35,860 bases of DNA from Tyzzerella sp. (GCA_017410145.1 JAFQRJ010000012.1:1-35860); one strand, 5' to 3'. Shown: positions 10,701-19,259, numbered from the stretch's first letter. Translations and numbers: made by a program. Notes: generated by a model not told the origin, from the letters alone.

Positions 10701-11321
10701 TCTAACGGCAATAGACTCATCACTATTTGTCCATGTAAATTCTGGATTCTTTACCAGTTCTTCGTTGTCATAAACATAGATTTCCGGAATCATGCTTGTA
10801 ACATCTGTCTCTGTCTCCAAGAGTCCCAAATTCACAGTATAACATCCTGCTGAAAGTTCCATGTTCGGGCTGTCGAAGATTACATCCAGATTACCCACGT
10901 GTACGGAAAGTTTCTTAACCAACAGTGTCCCGCGATAATTTGCACTTACCGTATACGCTGTATCTCCATACGCCAGACCGGTGATGGTAGCACTGTCTCC
11001 CGAAGCTTCCATTGAAGCCACGTCTGCCGAACCTTCTTCGTCCATTTCCCATGTGTATTCGATCTGGTCATCTACTTCTTCGCCTTCCCAATATGTCTTG
11101 GCCTGCACGGTAAAAGAATGGTCAAGTCCAAGAGACACATTGTTGTAATCAAGAACAAGTACCGCTGCTGTTGTCGTATCTTCTTCCACTTCTTCAATAG
11201 GGTTTTCAACAACCGGCTGCTGTTTGCTCTTCCAAATGAACCAACTTCCTAATGCGCACAAGGCAAGCAGACCGACGACACTTAGAGCGACGATTGTCTT
11301 CTTATTTATTTTCCCTTTCAT
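4716..11321 (-). CDS. Giant surface protein (2201 aa) with five 411-residue repeats
   Basis: Starts at the ATG at 11321 behind TGGAGGTAAGATAA. Residues 8-30 are a hydrophobic segment (membrane anchor or uncleaved signal), followed by an acidic stretch with EEVEEDTTT. An N-terminal region to about residue 320 resembles Ig-like or Big_2 domains (GSTLIIGKYKESELHIRV). Then come five cores starting C/STMxI...(D/E)LN.M at about residues 321, 732, 1143, 1554 and 1966, each with FDGRG/C, IYNMTTS, RGLLG, GVVQNVSFVNASHGGKG, MKNLYIQI and the PLPSDATNG box. The glycine and aliphatic pattern suggests GLUG-like beta-helix rungs. Four linkers with VSIP..VGPGS alternate with the cores; the fifth core ends the protein at YPKNLQ. 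No sortase motif or catalytic site is visible. An adhesin, scaffold or glycan-binding role is inferred. Confidence 0.85.
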   Translation of the reverse strand: MKGKINKKTIVALSVVGLLALCALGSWFIWKSKQQPVVENPIEEVEEDTTTAAVLVLDYNNVSLGLDHSFTVQAKTYWEGEEVDDQIEYTWEMDEEGSADVASMEASGDSATITGLAYGDTAYTVSANYRGTLLVKKLSVHVGNLDVIFDSPNMELSAGCYTVNLGLLETETDVTSMIPEIYVYDNEELVKNPEFTWTNSDESIAVRDANGRITAKKAGSTLIIGKYKESELHIRVNVHRTQIEADPAYIESYRNYALSFSKLKGMDVEEVLFNDVNVLKGYNKNSGTITFDSSLLPEIGSVGKLLIRTEKMEMVMEAMVCTMALHNETDLNKMASVIEANKGEGYYVLAKDIRCTGTYDAGITVEFSGTFDGRGNTIYNMTTSDRDGSNRGLLGGKMTKTGVVKNVSFVGAKHSGKGAFIVTSNAGTMKNIYIQIDITDFNSLNWDSATSVLGCSTMGVTSTEKVLIEYVNPLPSDATNGYAIWGFNYGYAKHQGLYVIGADRVYNNGNDLGGGLKDIYGAYRTYGDYLAAGLDVTTWENDFWTVQNGIPYPVKLEKRSGTVPNVSIPQYVAAGTNVTLNGATIYDRVVLSAAAKKLGITVKGNVLNIPKTVSAGTKIKFTVQSVFDSSKKTTVSATVLAATNVTLPGIYNAEIYKKTTFSVDFGTTASKVAGAELFYVSVDGKTFNKKLYTNGVLTLDTASLEGFGAKTVEATFKKGNKLIIVTIPIDVCTMAIHDETDLNNMASVISANDGKGRYVLAKNIVCTGRYDAYIATEFNGVFDGRGYAIYNMTTSDRDGNNRGLLGSAMGKEGVVQNVAFLNASHGGKGAFIATTNKGTMKNLYIQIDITSYNSSKYNNATSILSSSTSGNTSTQNVLIEYMNPLPSDATNGYALYNLFYGYAKHQGLYVVGADKVGATSQELAGGLKDIYGAFRNYGDYLSAGTDLTAWANDFWAVYNKIPYPKNLEARVGKVPAVTIPKYVGIGSSVVLDGLTLYDRVILSSDMAKLGITVKDGILSIPKNVPRGTVLRITAESVFDSSKKTTLQTTVYETVNVTLQDTYDVVTYNATTFDIDFKTKASTVENGTLISATVGNSSFAKATYRDGVLTLDTSTLTSYGEQIVTAVFDKDNKLVTVTIHIDVSTMVIKTEEDLNDMASVISANEGVGRYVLGQDIVCEGTYDACIATEFNGVFDGRGYAIYNMTTSDRDGNNRGLLGSKMGKEGVVQNVSFVNASHGGKGSFIAVTNQGTMKNVYIQIDITSYNSSTYNNATSVLGSSTSGNTSTQNVLIEYINPLPADATNGYALYNLFYGYAKHQGLYAVGAHKVGTTSQELTGGLQDIYGAFENYAAFISAENDLTAWANDFWTVTNGIPYPTHLGEREGVMPVVSIPSIVGPGSNVVLDGLTMFDRVLLDAEAKELGITVSGNALNIPESVPSGTTVNLTVQSVFDETKKIELTTEVLTSKNVALDTVTVVEVYNHDYFTVDLTDLAAEIGDAALVSAAVDSTSFVSPAYDQGILTLDTISLAGWGEKTVSVTFKGTENLISITLPIEVCTMAIDSGADLNGMPATIVANNGAGRYILTADITCEGTYDANISTAFIGTFDGCGHTIYNMTTSDRDSKNRGLLGTEMGTAGVVQNVSFVNASHGGKGAFIAMTNKGTMKNLYIQIDITSYNSSSYDTATSVLGSNTSGNTSTQNVLIEYINPLPTDATNGYALWQLHYGYGKHQGLYVVGADSVCKQSTSHNGAGGDVYGAFRTYGDFVSAENDVTTWANDFWTVTNGIPYPTNLGKREGVMPTVTIPSVVGPGSEVVLEGATMYDRVVLDEQTQALGITVSKNVLTIPDTVSPGTSIHLVVQSAFDETKKVELTTEVLLSKNVALETVTVAEVYNHDNFTVDLTDMKEELGNATVVSASVDGTAFKSAAYDQGILTLDTSSLTGFGKKTVSVTLKGTESLISITLPIDVCTMAIDSEADLNAMPTAISRNNGAGRYILTADITCEGTYDAEIGTEFIGTFDGCGHTIYNMTTSSSRDGNNRGLLGSKMGKAGVVQNVSFVNASHGGKGSFIAVTNNGTMKNLYIQINITSYNSSTYNNATSVLGSSTSGNTSTQNILIEYINPLPSNAANGFAVWNLFYGYGKHQGLYAVGANSVCQNSTSKGSVKDVYGAFADYTALKNAGIDWSTWENDFWTVKEGRPYPKNLQ
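4719..10361 (-). repeat. Five tandem copies of a 1233-base coding repeat
   Basis: A landmark in each copy (the codons for RGLLG, read as ccaagaag on the plus strand) ends at 5210, 6446, 7679, 8912 and 10145. The spacings are 1236, 1233, 1233 and 1233 bases, so the reading frame is kept and the period is 411 codons, with one 412. The copies around 4980-5220, 7440-7680 and 8660-8910 are almost identical over long stretches, which makes this a likely site of recombination and copy-number change. The oldest-looking copy is the one nearest the N-terminus (9700-10361). Confidence 0.92.
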
Positions 11322-11347
11322 TTATCTTACCTCCAATCAACTTCCGG

Positions 11348-13300
11348 TTACTTAATGCCCCAACGTTCATACACTGCTGATATTTCACCATCTGTAAAGC
11401 TTTCTGCATGTCTGTCAAACAGAAGTTCCTGCGCATCCGCTTTAAAGGAATATTTCATACTTTCCAATGTGTCTACTGAGAAAGTTCCGGAATAGAATTC
11501 AATCAACGCGTACCGTGGAAACATGCTTTCTTTTTTAATGCGATTAATTAAATTCATATATAATGCCTTGTCATCCTTGTATGTCTCAGCAGCTTCATAC
11601 GCCTCATCGATCAGGTTGAGCCAATGCATCAAAAGGTTCTTCGGCCAGAATTTATCCTTTCCAATTTCCGTTTTACAATATCCACTGATTTCAGCTGAAT
11701 ACGTTCTTTCCAAATGGTACATCCATGCACGTAGCTCATCAAAATACTGCAACATTGGTTCTGCAGCATCCAAATAATAATTTGTAAAATAGTCATTCAT
11801 GACATCTTCATAATTCTGATTGAGATCAAAAATCGCGCAGCTGTTCATGTAATCTTTAAAGTCTGAAAATCCTGTAGATGCATTCGCATTGTGCTGTCCC
11901 TGACTCATAATAAACGGTGCTCCTGATTCAACACAAAGTCGATATGTTTCAAACCTCGCATCCCAACAATTATAAGGGAACAGATAATACTCAAAGTTTG
12001 TCTCATAAAGCCAGCAGAAGATCTCTTCCGAACAAGCCGACCACCCTTTTATCGCATCATAATATTGCTGATTTACTTCGTCATAGAATGTGCAATTGTA
12101 GTCCGCCATAATCGGTGCGTAAAATACAGCAACATTTTCATCACATACGACAGTCTCATCAATTGGCGAAAAGGTGCCATCCTCGTTTTTAATAACAGGC
12201 GGCTGCGTCATAGCATAATATGCAAAAAACATAACGGTAAGCGGTCGTTTTTTCGTTCCTTTTTCGTCTGCCTGTCTCTGTAGTTCTGCCTGCACTTTTT
12301 CATTAATTTTGTTCGTGAATTTTACAACTGCTGCCGCATCTGATCCATTATATTTTGCCGCCGATTCCCGACAAGCATCGCATAAGCATACTTGAGCATG
12401 GTCCATAATGGTAATTGCGGAAAATAGGGCTTCCGGCTGTTCTGCCGCTGTCTTAAGCATCTCGTTTGCGATGATAGTTGTCATTGCCTCTAATTCTTTT
12501 TCATCACCGTGTGCTGTATAACAGAGGTCGTTACCTATTGTAGAGTACCATTTCGGATGCTCTTTCTGATAAGTCTCCATTGGAAGATATGTTAAACTAT
12601 TGTGCCATGGTCTGCCTTGATAAGAAACGAAGCCACCTTCAACGAAGCCCATCATGTAACTTTCTTCCTTTTCATCACTTTGATTATGCATACGGCGGAA
12701 ATAAGGTATATCCGGTGCTTCTACAATATCCATATCAGGAAGTGTTTTTCCATCCTTTTCAAAGGAAACCGCATCTAATGCATACATTTTAAAACCGACT
12801 ACCTGACGAAGGAATGCAAGCATGGCAAATCTCGCACCATTTTCGTAGTTGCTCGTTAAAAACACATTATCATTTACAGTTTTAATATAGTAACCCGTAA
12901 CACCTAAGTCATCTTCCGGCATGGTTAAACCTGCAGAAGCAAACAAGTCCGGTACATTCATGACAATATATTTACCATCAGCAGAATATGCTTCCGGCTC
13001 TGCAAATTCCAAGCTACAGCCCGTTGCCTTTCTAAGATAGCTTACGAGGTAAGACGCAGCTGTTTGAGTACTCTCATCTTTACCTGCAATGATTTTGTAT
13101 TCGGACACACCATCCACAATAAATGCTCGGTTGCTTTCCTTTACCGTCACTTTATGTAAGGTATTTGTCAGATAATGTGTCTCTGTAATTTCAACAGGAT
13201 CAATTGGCGTTGTTGTTGCACCCCCACTTCCGGAACATCCGGATAATGTCATAATGGCAGCCAGCAATCCTGCACACAATCTTATTTTTCTCTTTTTCAT
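11348..13300 (-). CDS. DUF4838 lipoprotein (glycosidase-like)
   Basis: A 650-residue lipoprotein: basic start MKKRKIRLC, hydrophobic core and lipobox TLSGC with the lipidated Cys at 22. The region of about residues 55-190 resembles the alpha-glucuronidase N-terminal type domain that often precedes DUF4838 (YLVSYLRKATG ... NGARFAMLAFLRQVVGFKMY). The DUF4838 core follows, with its hallmark near residues 300-312, DHAQVCLCDACRE, then a conserved FTNKINEKV helix. DUF4838 proteins have a glycoside-hydrolase-like barrel and sit in glycan-use loci, but their activity is largely unproven. The strong GGGGTGG ribosome binding site fixes the start. It lies 12 bases downstream of the Ig-like surface gene and 26 upstream of the giant gene. 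Confidence 0.85.
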   Translation of the reverse strand: MKKRKIRLCAGLLAAIMTLSGCSGSGGATTTPIDPVEITETHYLTNTLHKVTVKESNRAFIVDGVSEYKIIAGKDESTQTAASYLVSYLRKATGCSLEFAEPEAYSADGKYIVMNVPDLFASAGLTMPEDDLGVTGYYIKTVNDNVFLTSNYENGARFAMLAFLRQVVGFKMYALDAVSFEKDGKTLPDMDIVEAPDIPYFRRMHNQSDEKEESYMMGFVEGGFVSYQGRPWHNSLTYLPMETYQKEHPKWYSTIGNDLCYTAHGDEKELEAMTTIIANEMLKTAAEQPEALFSAITIMDHAQVCLCDACRESAAKYNGSDAAAVVKFTNKINEKVQAELQRQADEKGTKKRPLTVMFFAYYAMTQPPVIKNEDGTFSPIDETVVCDENVAVFYAPIMADYNCTFYDEVNQQYYDAIKGWSACSEEIFCWLYETNFEYYLFPYNCWDARFETYRLCVESGAPFIMSQGQHNANASTGFSDFKDYMNSCAIFDLNQNYEDVMNDYFTNYYLDAAEPMLQYFDELRAWMYHLERTYSAEISGYCKTEIGKDKFWPKNLLMHWLNLIDEAYEAAETYKDDKALYMNLINRIKKESMFPRYALIEFYSGTFSVDTLESMKYSFKADAQELLFDRHAESFTDGEISAVYERWGIK

Positions 13301-13312
13301 AGTGCCACCCCT

Positions 13313-16276
13313 TTATTTCTCTGTGACTGTAACAACCCATGACTCGCTGCTTGCATTACTTTGTTCATCGATTGCCATAATTACGAATTTATATTCTCCT
13401 GATTTCGAAGCAACCACAGAATTCGAGTTTCCTAACAATGGTATCAGCACACCATTCGGATCCTGTACATATTTCAAAATTTCAATTGCTTCTTTCTTCG
13501 TCAGATTGTCAGAAACCTCAAACTTAGGAATGCAGATTGTATCTCCAATCTTCGCCTTTTTTGTTGCATTACCTTTTAATTTGATGACCGGTTCTATATC
13601 ATCCACAACATGAACAACATATGTCATGGTTTCCTCTTTTTCATTGAAGCTGTCATAAGCTGTGAAAACAAAGTTATATTTTCCAAAATCATCTGCTTTG
13701 ATTGTGTATTTCTTTGTAGGATTTATATCCTTAAGTTCTTTACCATCTATATCTTTGACAACCTTTCCGTCACAAATAACGCTCATGGAGAAGGCGATAT
13801 TCGGATTGAGCACATCCCCTGCCACAGCTGTCGGAATAGAAATTTCTTCGCCGTACAAACAAGTGCCGCCATGGTCTCCTTGTATCACAATACTCGGCCC
13901 AAATTTATCTGTCTTTGATGCTGACATTGCATGATTCTGCAGACTAAGCAATGTAAAGGCAGCGTTGTTTCCCGCCCCTTTGAAATGTGCAGAAAAATAT
14001 ACTTTTCCTGATGTAAATCCCGCAAAATCGACATTTTTAATTTTCGCACCTGCCACATACAACGCACCGTCTGTATATTCCACGGAAATTGGTCCTGCTG
14101 TCGCAAGGTCTATTCCCTTCTTTATGTTCTGTGTGCGTTCTCCTACCTTTACCCCAAGAGAGTCAGGTGTATATGGTAATTCCACCGTCAAGGCTTCTTC
14201 CAGATTCACACTGTCTGTAATTGTCAGAACCAGACTTTCATAATCTGTACTTCCCTGAATACCCTGTAGTGATAATGCAAAATTGTCTGCAAGCAATGAG
14301 TTTGCAAAGCACCATCCGCCATCTGCAGATGTAGCCTTAAATGTAATGCCTTCATCTTTTGTCCAAGCAAATCCGCTTCCCACAAAGTAGTTCTCCAGCA
14401 ATATGGTTGACCTTCCGTTGTCCTTGCCCCATGCTTTCACAGTAGGAACTTGCACTTTATAAGAGCCGTTCTCGCATTCAAAGATAATACTTACTAAATC
14501 TCCGGTATTTTCCACTTCAAGTTCATAGGTGTCTCCTGCTTTGACCTTACGTTCGCCCTTGGCATCTACAATCTTGCCTATTGCAACTTTGCGTTCCTTC
14601 TCACCGCTTCGGTAATCATTAAAATACACTTTCGGGAATGTATACTCCGTACCCGTAATCATATATTTTGGCATGGAAATATCTTGACCAATTACCGGAC
14701 GGTCTCCTATCTTTGCAACCAACTCATACTCATAAGTCGCAATCTGACCGGCGCAATCCTTCAGTTCATAGGTAATGGTATATGTTCCCTCTTCTTCCAA
14801 GCGATAACCATCATTTAAGTTGTAAGTTTTCTTACCTTTTGTAGCATATACATTGACAATCGGATTGCCGCTATAACATTCATATGTATATTCTGCCGGA
14901 ACAAATTTTTCTCCGACAACCCACTTTGTTGCAGGTTTTTCTTTTAAGGTAATGGTCGGTGTCTTTATGGTGCCAGCTTTCTCTGCTTTTACCCAGATAA
15001 TTTCCCGTCCCAAATTACCAAACTGGTCTGTCGCCTCATATACAATGGCATAATATCCGATTCGTTCTGTCTCAAATGTTCCGTCTTTTGCATCCAGCAC
15101 ATTTGCATCAGGTGACTGATAATTGTAGTATACCTTAGTGGTCACCTCACACTCTCCGCTGGTAGAGTCCTTTGCAGTTGCAGTCGGTATATATTGATAG
15201 CATCCGCCTTTTACAGCCTGTGGTGCTACATCATACTCTGTGTTAATGGTAATTACCGGTGGTTCTGCATCCACGATTTTATCTTGTTTCAGATTCACAT
15301 TCCCAACCTTGTATAGACAAAAATTCGCTGTCTTTGCAGAATACAAATCTGCCCAAATTGTGAGATAAGCCTCTCCGCTTGGAAAACCTCCCCAAGCGGT
15401 ATCAAAATATTCGGGTGAATCCAAATCAATAATGGTACCCTCTTTTGAATATACGACCATAGTTGACAAATCAACACCAATATTCAAAGATTGCTCATCA
15501 CAATATTCGGAACACAATTCATTCCCTAAACCAAAACCATGCCATGTTACCGAACCATATTTTCCTTCTTCATAAAGCCTTCCGCTTCCTTTCTCAAACC
15601 CTTTTGGAGTCTGACCATCGCCTCCAGCCACGCAATAGGTGTATGGAAGTGTGGCATCTTGTGTCGTTTGACGTGCGGAAATATAAAGCGTTACACTCGG
15701 GTCATTCACATCCGTAAACTGGAAACACAGTCTGTTAAAATCTGCGTAACCCACACTGTCCGGTGTTACAAAGCTCTGAATCAACCATTCTCCATCTTGC
15801 AATGCCTTCATGTCAACAGGCTGATTCAATGTAAATGTATCTCCCTGTGCCAAACGTATCATTAGGCCTTCCGTGTCTTTTGCATGCTTATATTTTCCCC
15901 ATGTAGCACTGGAACCTTCCGATTGAAAACTATACAGCTTGTTGTGAACGAGAAATGTTTCCTCCTGCACATATCGTTTTCCTTCGTTTTCTGCCGTATA
16001 TGTTACCGTGTACATTCCCGCCGTCTTTAATTTCACAGTATCTTCTTTTGTCGCAGTTCCATCCGGCATTTGCACAACGGCTTTTGCTTTCACCTGCTTG
16101 CCGTTTACAATTACTTCCCGTTCAGGAACTGTGAATTCGGATAGAATTTCATATTCGGCTTCTATCTGCGACTCTGTCCACGACGTCTTAGCATATACAT
16201 TATATACTGTACAGCCTATCCCGAGTATCAGTGCCATACTTAGCACAGCTCCTCCGATTTTTACAAACCTTTTCAT
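13313..16276 (-). CDS. Large secreted protein with multiple Ig-like domains
   Basis: A 987-residue protein starting at 16276 behind GAGGAGG. Residues 6-30 form a signal peptide or N-terminal anchor (MALILGIGCTVYNVYAKT). At least five Ig-like or cadherin-like units end in the characteristic strand pattern G.Y...Y.A.D..GN: GMYTVTYTAENEGKR, GYYAIVYEATDQFGN, GTYTITYELKDCAG, GKYNFVFTAYDSFNE and GEYKFVIMAIDEQSN. Between them are two stretches of about 200 residues rich in Trp, Gly and aromatic residues, which may be jelly-roll binding modules (around residues 120-330 and 610-800). No enzyme motif is seen. It sits between the phosphatase-like lipoprotein and the DUF4838 lipoprotein. A surface scaffold or glycan-binding role is inferred. 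Confidence 0.8.
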   Translation of the reverse strand: MKRFVKIGGAVLSMALILGIGCTVYNVYAKTSWTESQIEAEYEILSEFTVPEREVIVNGKQVKAKAVVQMPDGTATKEDTVKLKTAGMYTVTYTAENEGKRYVQEETFLVHNKLYSFQSEGSSATWGKYKHAKDTEGLMIRLAQGDTFTLNQPVDMKALQDGEWLIQSFVTPDSVGYADFNRLCFQFTDVNDPSVTLYISARQTTQDATLPYTYCVAGGDGQTPKGFEKGSGRLYEEGKYGSVTWHGFGLGNELCSEYCDEQSLNIGVDLSTMVVYSKEGTIIDLDSPEYFDTAWGGFPSGEAYLTIWADLYSAKTANFCLYKVGNVNLKQDKIVDAEPPVITINTEYDVAPQAVKGGCYQYIPTATAKDSTSGECEVTTKVYYNYQSPDANVLDAKDGTFETERIGYYAIVYEATDQFGNLGREIIWVKAEKAGTIKTPTITLKEKPATKWVVGEKFVPAEYTYECYSGNPIVNVYATKGKKTYNLNDGYRLEEEGTYTITYELKDCAGQIATYEYELVAKIGDRPVIGQDISMPKYMITGTEYTFPKVYFNDYRSGEKERKVAIGKIVDAKGERKVKAGDTYELEVENTGDLVSIIFECENGSYKVQVPTVKAWGKDNGRSTILLENYFVGSGFAWTKDEGITFKATSADGGWCFANSLLADNFALSLQGIQGSTDYESLVLTITDSVNLEEALTVELPYTPDSLGVKVGERTQNIKKGIDLATAGPISVEYTDGALYVAGAKIKNVDFAGFTSGKVYFSAHFKGAGNNAAFTLLSLQNHAMSASKTDKFGPSIVIQGDHGGTCLYGEEISIPTAVAGDVLNPNIAFSMSVICDGKVVKDIDGKELKDINPTKKYTIKADDFGKYNFVFTAYDSFNEKEETMTYVVHVVDDIEPVIKLKGNATKKAKIGDTICIPKFEVSDNLTKKEAIEILKYVQDPNGVLIPLLGNSNSVVASKSGEYKFVIMAIDEQSNASSESWVVTVTEK

Positions 16277-16301
16277 AAATACCTCCTCGTTCTGTTATTG
16301 T

Positions 16302-17522
16302 CTAATCTTCTAACATGATCTTTCGCACAGAATCAATCGTCTCTTGTTCCACATTGCATACCGTCTTCAGATAATTTTCAATGGCTGATGAAAGCTTGCC
16401 ATCACCAGTTCCGTAATTCTGCATCATCATGTCGTACATTTTTCCCCATGCTACATAATTACCTTCATCATCTCGGAATACTCCTGAGGAGTCAAACTTT
16501 CCATCTGTTACACTACTTCTCCATCTGGAACCGGACGTTGAAAACGTAGTTAACTCATAATCTTTTGTCAGGTCCTCATAGGAAACTCCCAACAAGCCGT
16601 TAATCAAGAATGCCACGGTTGCTGTACGGTCCGCTCCGGCATTGCAATGAAAGTAAATTGGGTAATTGTTCTCATTTCCAAGCACTTCGAATATCTGCTG
16701 AATTGATTGCTTAGAACGGCTATCATAACTTCTTTGGAATGGCTCTGTTTGTTCGAATTCCGGATATATGTAGCAGAACTGCGTAAGTGTCGTCTTGTAA
16801 TAGCGAACATTGAATCCGAACACGCTACTCGTCTGATTACCATCGTCAGCATTCTGTGTACGCAGGTCAATTTCAGTCCTGATACCAAGTTTCTCGGCAA
16901 ATAGTTCCTCATCCTCAGGAGTGCATTTGTTTCCGCTACTCGGATTTGTCTTGCCTCCACGATATACAAGCTCGTATTTCACTCGTTTTCCGTCTTCTGT
17001 TTCCCAACCGCCCATATCACGTACATTTGGAATGTTCAGTGTGGAGATGTAACGAACCGGTGCATCTAATGTGGTAAAGGTATCGACTGCAGAAGTGCTT
17101 CCTTCTGCATCACCAACTACTTTCCAATAATACGTAGTTCCCGGTACGAAACATCCTATCATCGAGATATGAGTATCTGTCGTTTCATATACGATTGAGT
17201 CTTCAAATGCTTCATTGTCGGAGAAATATACCGAATAGTTTTGGGACACGCCGTCGCCTTCCCAGGAAAACGAAAGTGTTTGAAACGCCGCATTCTGTCC
17301 TGCATGTCTGTTCAAAAGTTCAATTTGCTTTGATTCTTCCGTTGCATTCAAATACTCTCTCACAAGGTTAGAACACAAATCCACAGTCGCACCGTCATAT
17401 GCATTGTTTAATTTAATCGCATATTCTTCTTTCTGCTCATTCTGATTATTCTCGCATCCAACAACTTGAAGAGCCAGCAGTATACATAACAAAACTACGA
17501 AAAAGCGTTTGCATCGTTTCAT
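16302..17522 (-). CDS. Exported tyrosine-phosphatase-like lipoprotein with FN3-like domain
   Basis: A 406-residue protein with a lipoprotein-like signal (LQVVGC, Cys at 23). Residues of about 60-152 look like a fibronectin III or phosphatase-N-type beta sandwich (GTTYYWKVVG). From about residue 157 the fold matches the Y_phosphatase3 family: N-terminal LNIPNVRDMGGW and LVYRGG, then EIDLRT, then the active-site loop HCNAGADRT with nucleophile Cys293 and Arg299. The catalytic residues are intact, so it should act on phosphate esters. Family members include protein tyrosine phosphatases and phosphoinositide phosphatases. The lipoprotein signal and the FN3-like domain place it outside the membrane, which is unusual next to sugar-uptake genes. 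Its substrate is unknown; a phosphorylated glycan, lipid or host phosphoprotein are possibilities. Confidence 0.88.
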   Translation of the reverse strand: MKRCKRFFVVLLCILLALQVVGCENNQNEQKEEYAIKLNNAYDGATVDLCSNLVREYLNATEESKQIELLNRHAGQNAAFQTLSFSWEGDGVSQNYSVYFSDNEAFEDSIVYETTDTHISMIGCFVPGTTYYWKVVGDAEGSTSAVDTFTTLDAPVRYISTLNIPNVRDMGGWETEDGKRVKYELVYRGGKTNPSSGNKCTPEDEELFAEKLGIRTEIDLRTQNADDGNQTSSVFGFNVRYYKTTLTQFCYIYPEFEQTEPFQRSYDSRSKQSIQQIFEVLGNENNYPIYFHCNAGADRTATVAFLINGLLGVSYEDLTKDYELTTFSTSGSRWRSSVTDGKFDSSGVFRDDEGNYVAWGKMYDMMMQNYGTGDGKLSSAIENYLKTVCNVEQETIDSVRKIMLED

Positions 17523-17549
17523 GGTTATCTCTCCCCGTAAATTTCTAAT

Positions 17550-19259
17550 CTAATATACCTTCAGTTTCCAATTGTCTTTGTTATATTTGAGCATACCGGC
17601 AAAATAGTCTGCTGCGGATATGTTGTCTTCATGAAAGGCTGTTGCAGGTCCACTATATACGGTATCACCTACCATAGTTTTCCACACTTCACCTGCGTCA
17701 AACTGACTTGACTGGTTCACATAGATTGCTTCCGTAGAAAATGGATATACAATATCTGACTTTTGCTTTAATTCCATTACGGAACGGCCAAAAGTGGTCA
17801 TAACACTCATCTCATCCTCTGACATCTCATAATTCAATGCTTTTGGTGTGTTCGTCATCTGTGTAAACTCTACTAATGATTCATCTGAATTTGCAAATGC
17901 AATAAAATCTAATGCAAGCGGTTTCTTCCATTCTTCGATATTGCTCTTCATGAAGCAAATGGAATACAAGCTATCAAGCAAAGTGTTCTTGCCTAAATCA
18001 GATGCATTTACTTTTGGCAATGGCATCAATGCAAAGTTACGATTTTCTTTTGCGTAATCTTCTCCCATGGAATCTGCCATGGCATCAAACGTGGTCTGTG
18101 CTTCATTCTCCCACCAGATACCTTCTACTAACATAGCAATCGGATCTGTCTCGCCATTGTCATGTCCTGCATACAAGAAATCTTCCTGTGCGTTCATATG
18201 TGAATAACTGCTGTTAAATACCAATTCGCCGTGATATTTGTCATTGGTTGCGAGTCTGCGCATGAAATCCAACGCATAATACTTACCTGCTTGACCAAAC
18301 ATCTCATACCCGTTTGCTGCTGTAATTGCTGTGCTTCCAGAGCCCTTTGTAAATCCATTCGCACTTGCCGTTCCAAGGTTCGTTGCTGTACCATTCATAG
18401 AATAGTTCAGTGCCATCTGTTCCTTACCCTCGATGTTCGCTTCAATAGACAATAAGAACTTTCTTAAATAATCGTCATATGAGGCGCCACGCCATGTAAC
18501 CGGAGTCTGCCCACATTCTGCAATATAATCACACAATATAAAGAACTCGTCAAAAGTTGCTGGGAGTCCGTCATCTGAGGTTCCGTATTCTCCATCAGGT
18601 CCTGCACTTTTCTTATCGTCGCTTCTTAATATAAAGTAATCTTCAAGTTGCTCTGCGCTTGTAACACCATCAGCAAAGTAATACTTTTCTTCTTCAAAAA
18701 GGTCTACGTTGTATATCAAACTTGTATATCCTGCATAATGCGGAATACCATAGTAGTGGGTTTCGCCATCTTCCTCGATACCAAAAAATGCTTTCTGGTC
18801 ATCTGACATCTTGCTTAAGATAGTAGAGCCTTCTTTATCGCCGTAAACAGAAAGGTCTTTCGTAACTGCTTCCGTGATATCTCCCAGCGCTCCTGCCTCT
18901 TTCATGCTGTAATAGTAGGCATGCTCTGTGAAATATACCTCTTCTTTGTTGTATACAACTTGATTCTGCATAACATCTCCGCTTTGCTTTGCGTTGTTGA
19001 TTACAATCTGAACACCTTTTTTCCCTTCTTCATATACTGTATCCTTATGTAATTCTTCAAAACGTTCTTTTGCTGCTGCCAGCCATTCTGCGCCGAAGCC
19101 TCCCAGGAAGTTGTAGACATACAATTGTGTACGGTTACCATCCACCTGTTCACCGGAGACATCTTTGCCTCCTTTGCCTCCACATGCTACCAATGAGAGC
19201 ACCATAATAAGTGCAAGTAATAATGCGATTCCTTTTTTCAATACTTTTTTCATGTTCAT
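17550..19259 (-). CDS. Extracellular solute-binding lipoprotein of sugar ABC importer
   Basis: A 569-residue lipoprotein with lipobox LSLVAC (Cys26) after a long hydrophobic core. It has the layout of family 1-type solute-binding proteins: LYVYNFLGGFGAEWLAAAKERFEE at the N-terminus, a central section with YGIPHYAGYTSLIYNVDLFEEE, and a typical aromatic-rich C-terminus. It is somewhat longer than the 430-550 residues usual for the family. The start at 19259 lies behind AAGGAGAAG. This is the second gene of the operon and presumably the receptor for the two permeases at 2893-4699, despite their distance. The ligand cannot be told; arabinose-containing or other plant or host glycan oligosaccharides are suggested by the neighbouring glycosidase. 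Confidence 0.92.
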   Translation of the reverse strand: MNMKKVLKKGIALLLALIMVLSLVACGGKGGKDVSGEQVDGNRTQLYVYNFLGGFGAEWLAAAKERFEELHKDTVYEEGKKGVQIVINNAKQSGDVMQNQVVYNKEEVYFTEHAYYYSMKEAGALGDITEAVTKDLSVYGDKEGSTILSKMSDDQKAFFGIEEDGETHYYGIPHYAGYTSLIYNVDLFEEEKYYFADGVTSAEQLEDYFILRSDDKKSAGPDGEYGTSDDGLPATFDEFFILCDYIAECGQTPVTWRGASYDDYLRKFLLSIEANIEGKEQMALNYSMNGTATNLGTASANGFTKGSGSTAITAANGYEMFGQAGKYYALDFMRRLATNDKYHGELVFNSSYSHMNAQEDFLYAGHDNGETDPIAMLVEGIWWENEAQTTFDAMADSMGEDYAKENRNFALMPLPKVNASDLGKNTLLDSLYSICFMKSNIEEWKKPLALDFIAFANSDESLVEFTQMTNTPKALNYEMSEDEMSVMTTFGRSVMELKQKSDIVYPFSTEAIYVNQSSQFDAGEVWKTMVGDTVYSGPATAFHEDNISAADYFAGMLKYNKDNWKLKVY

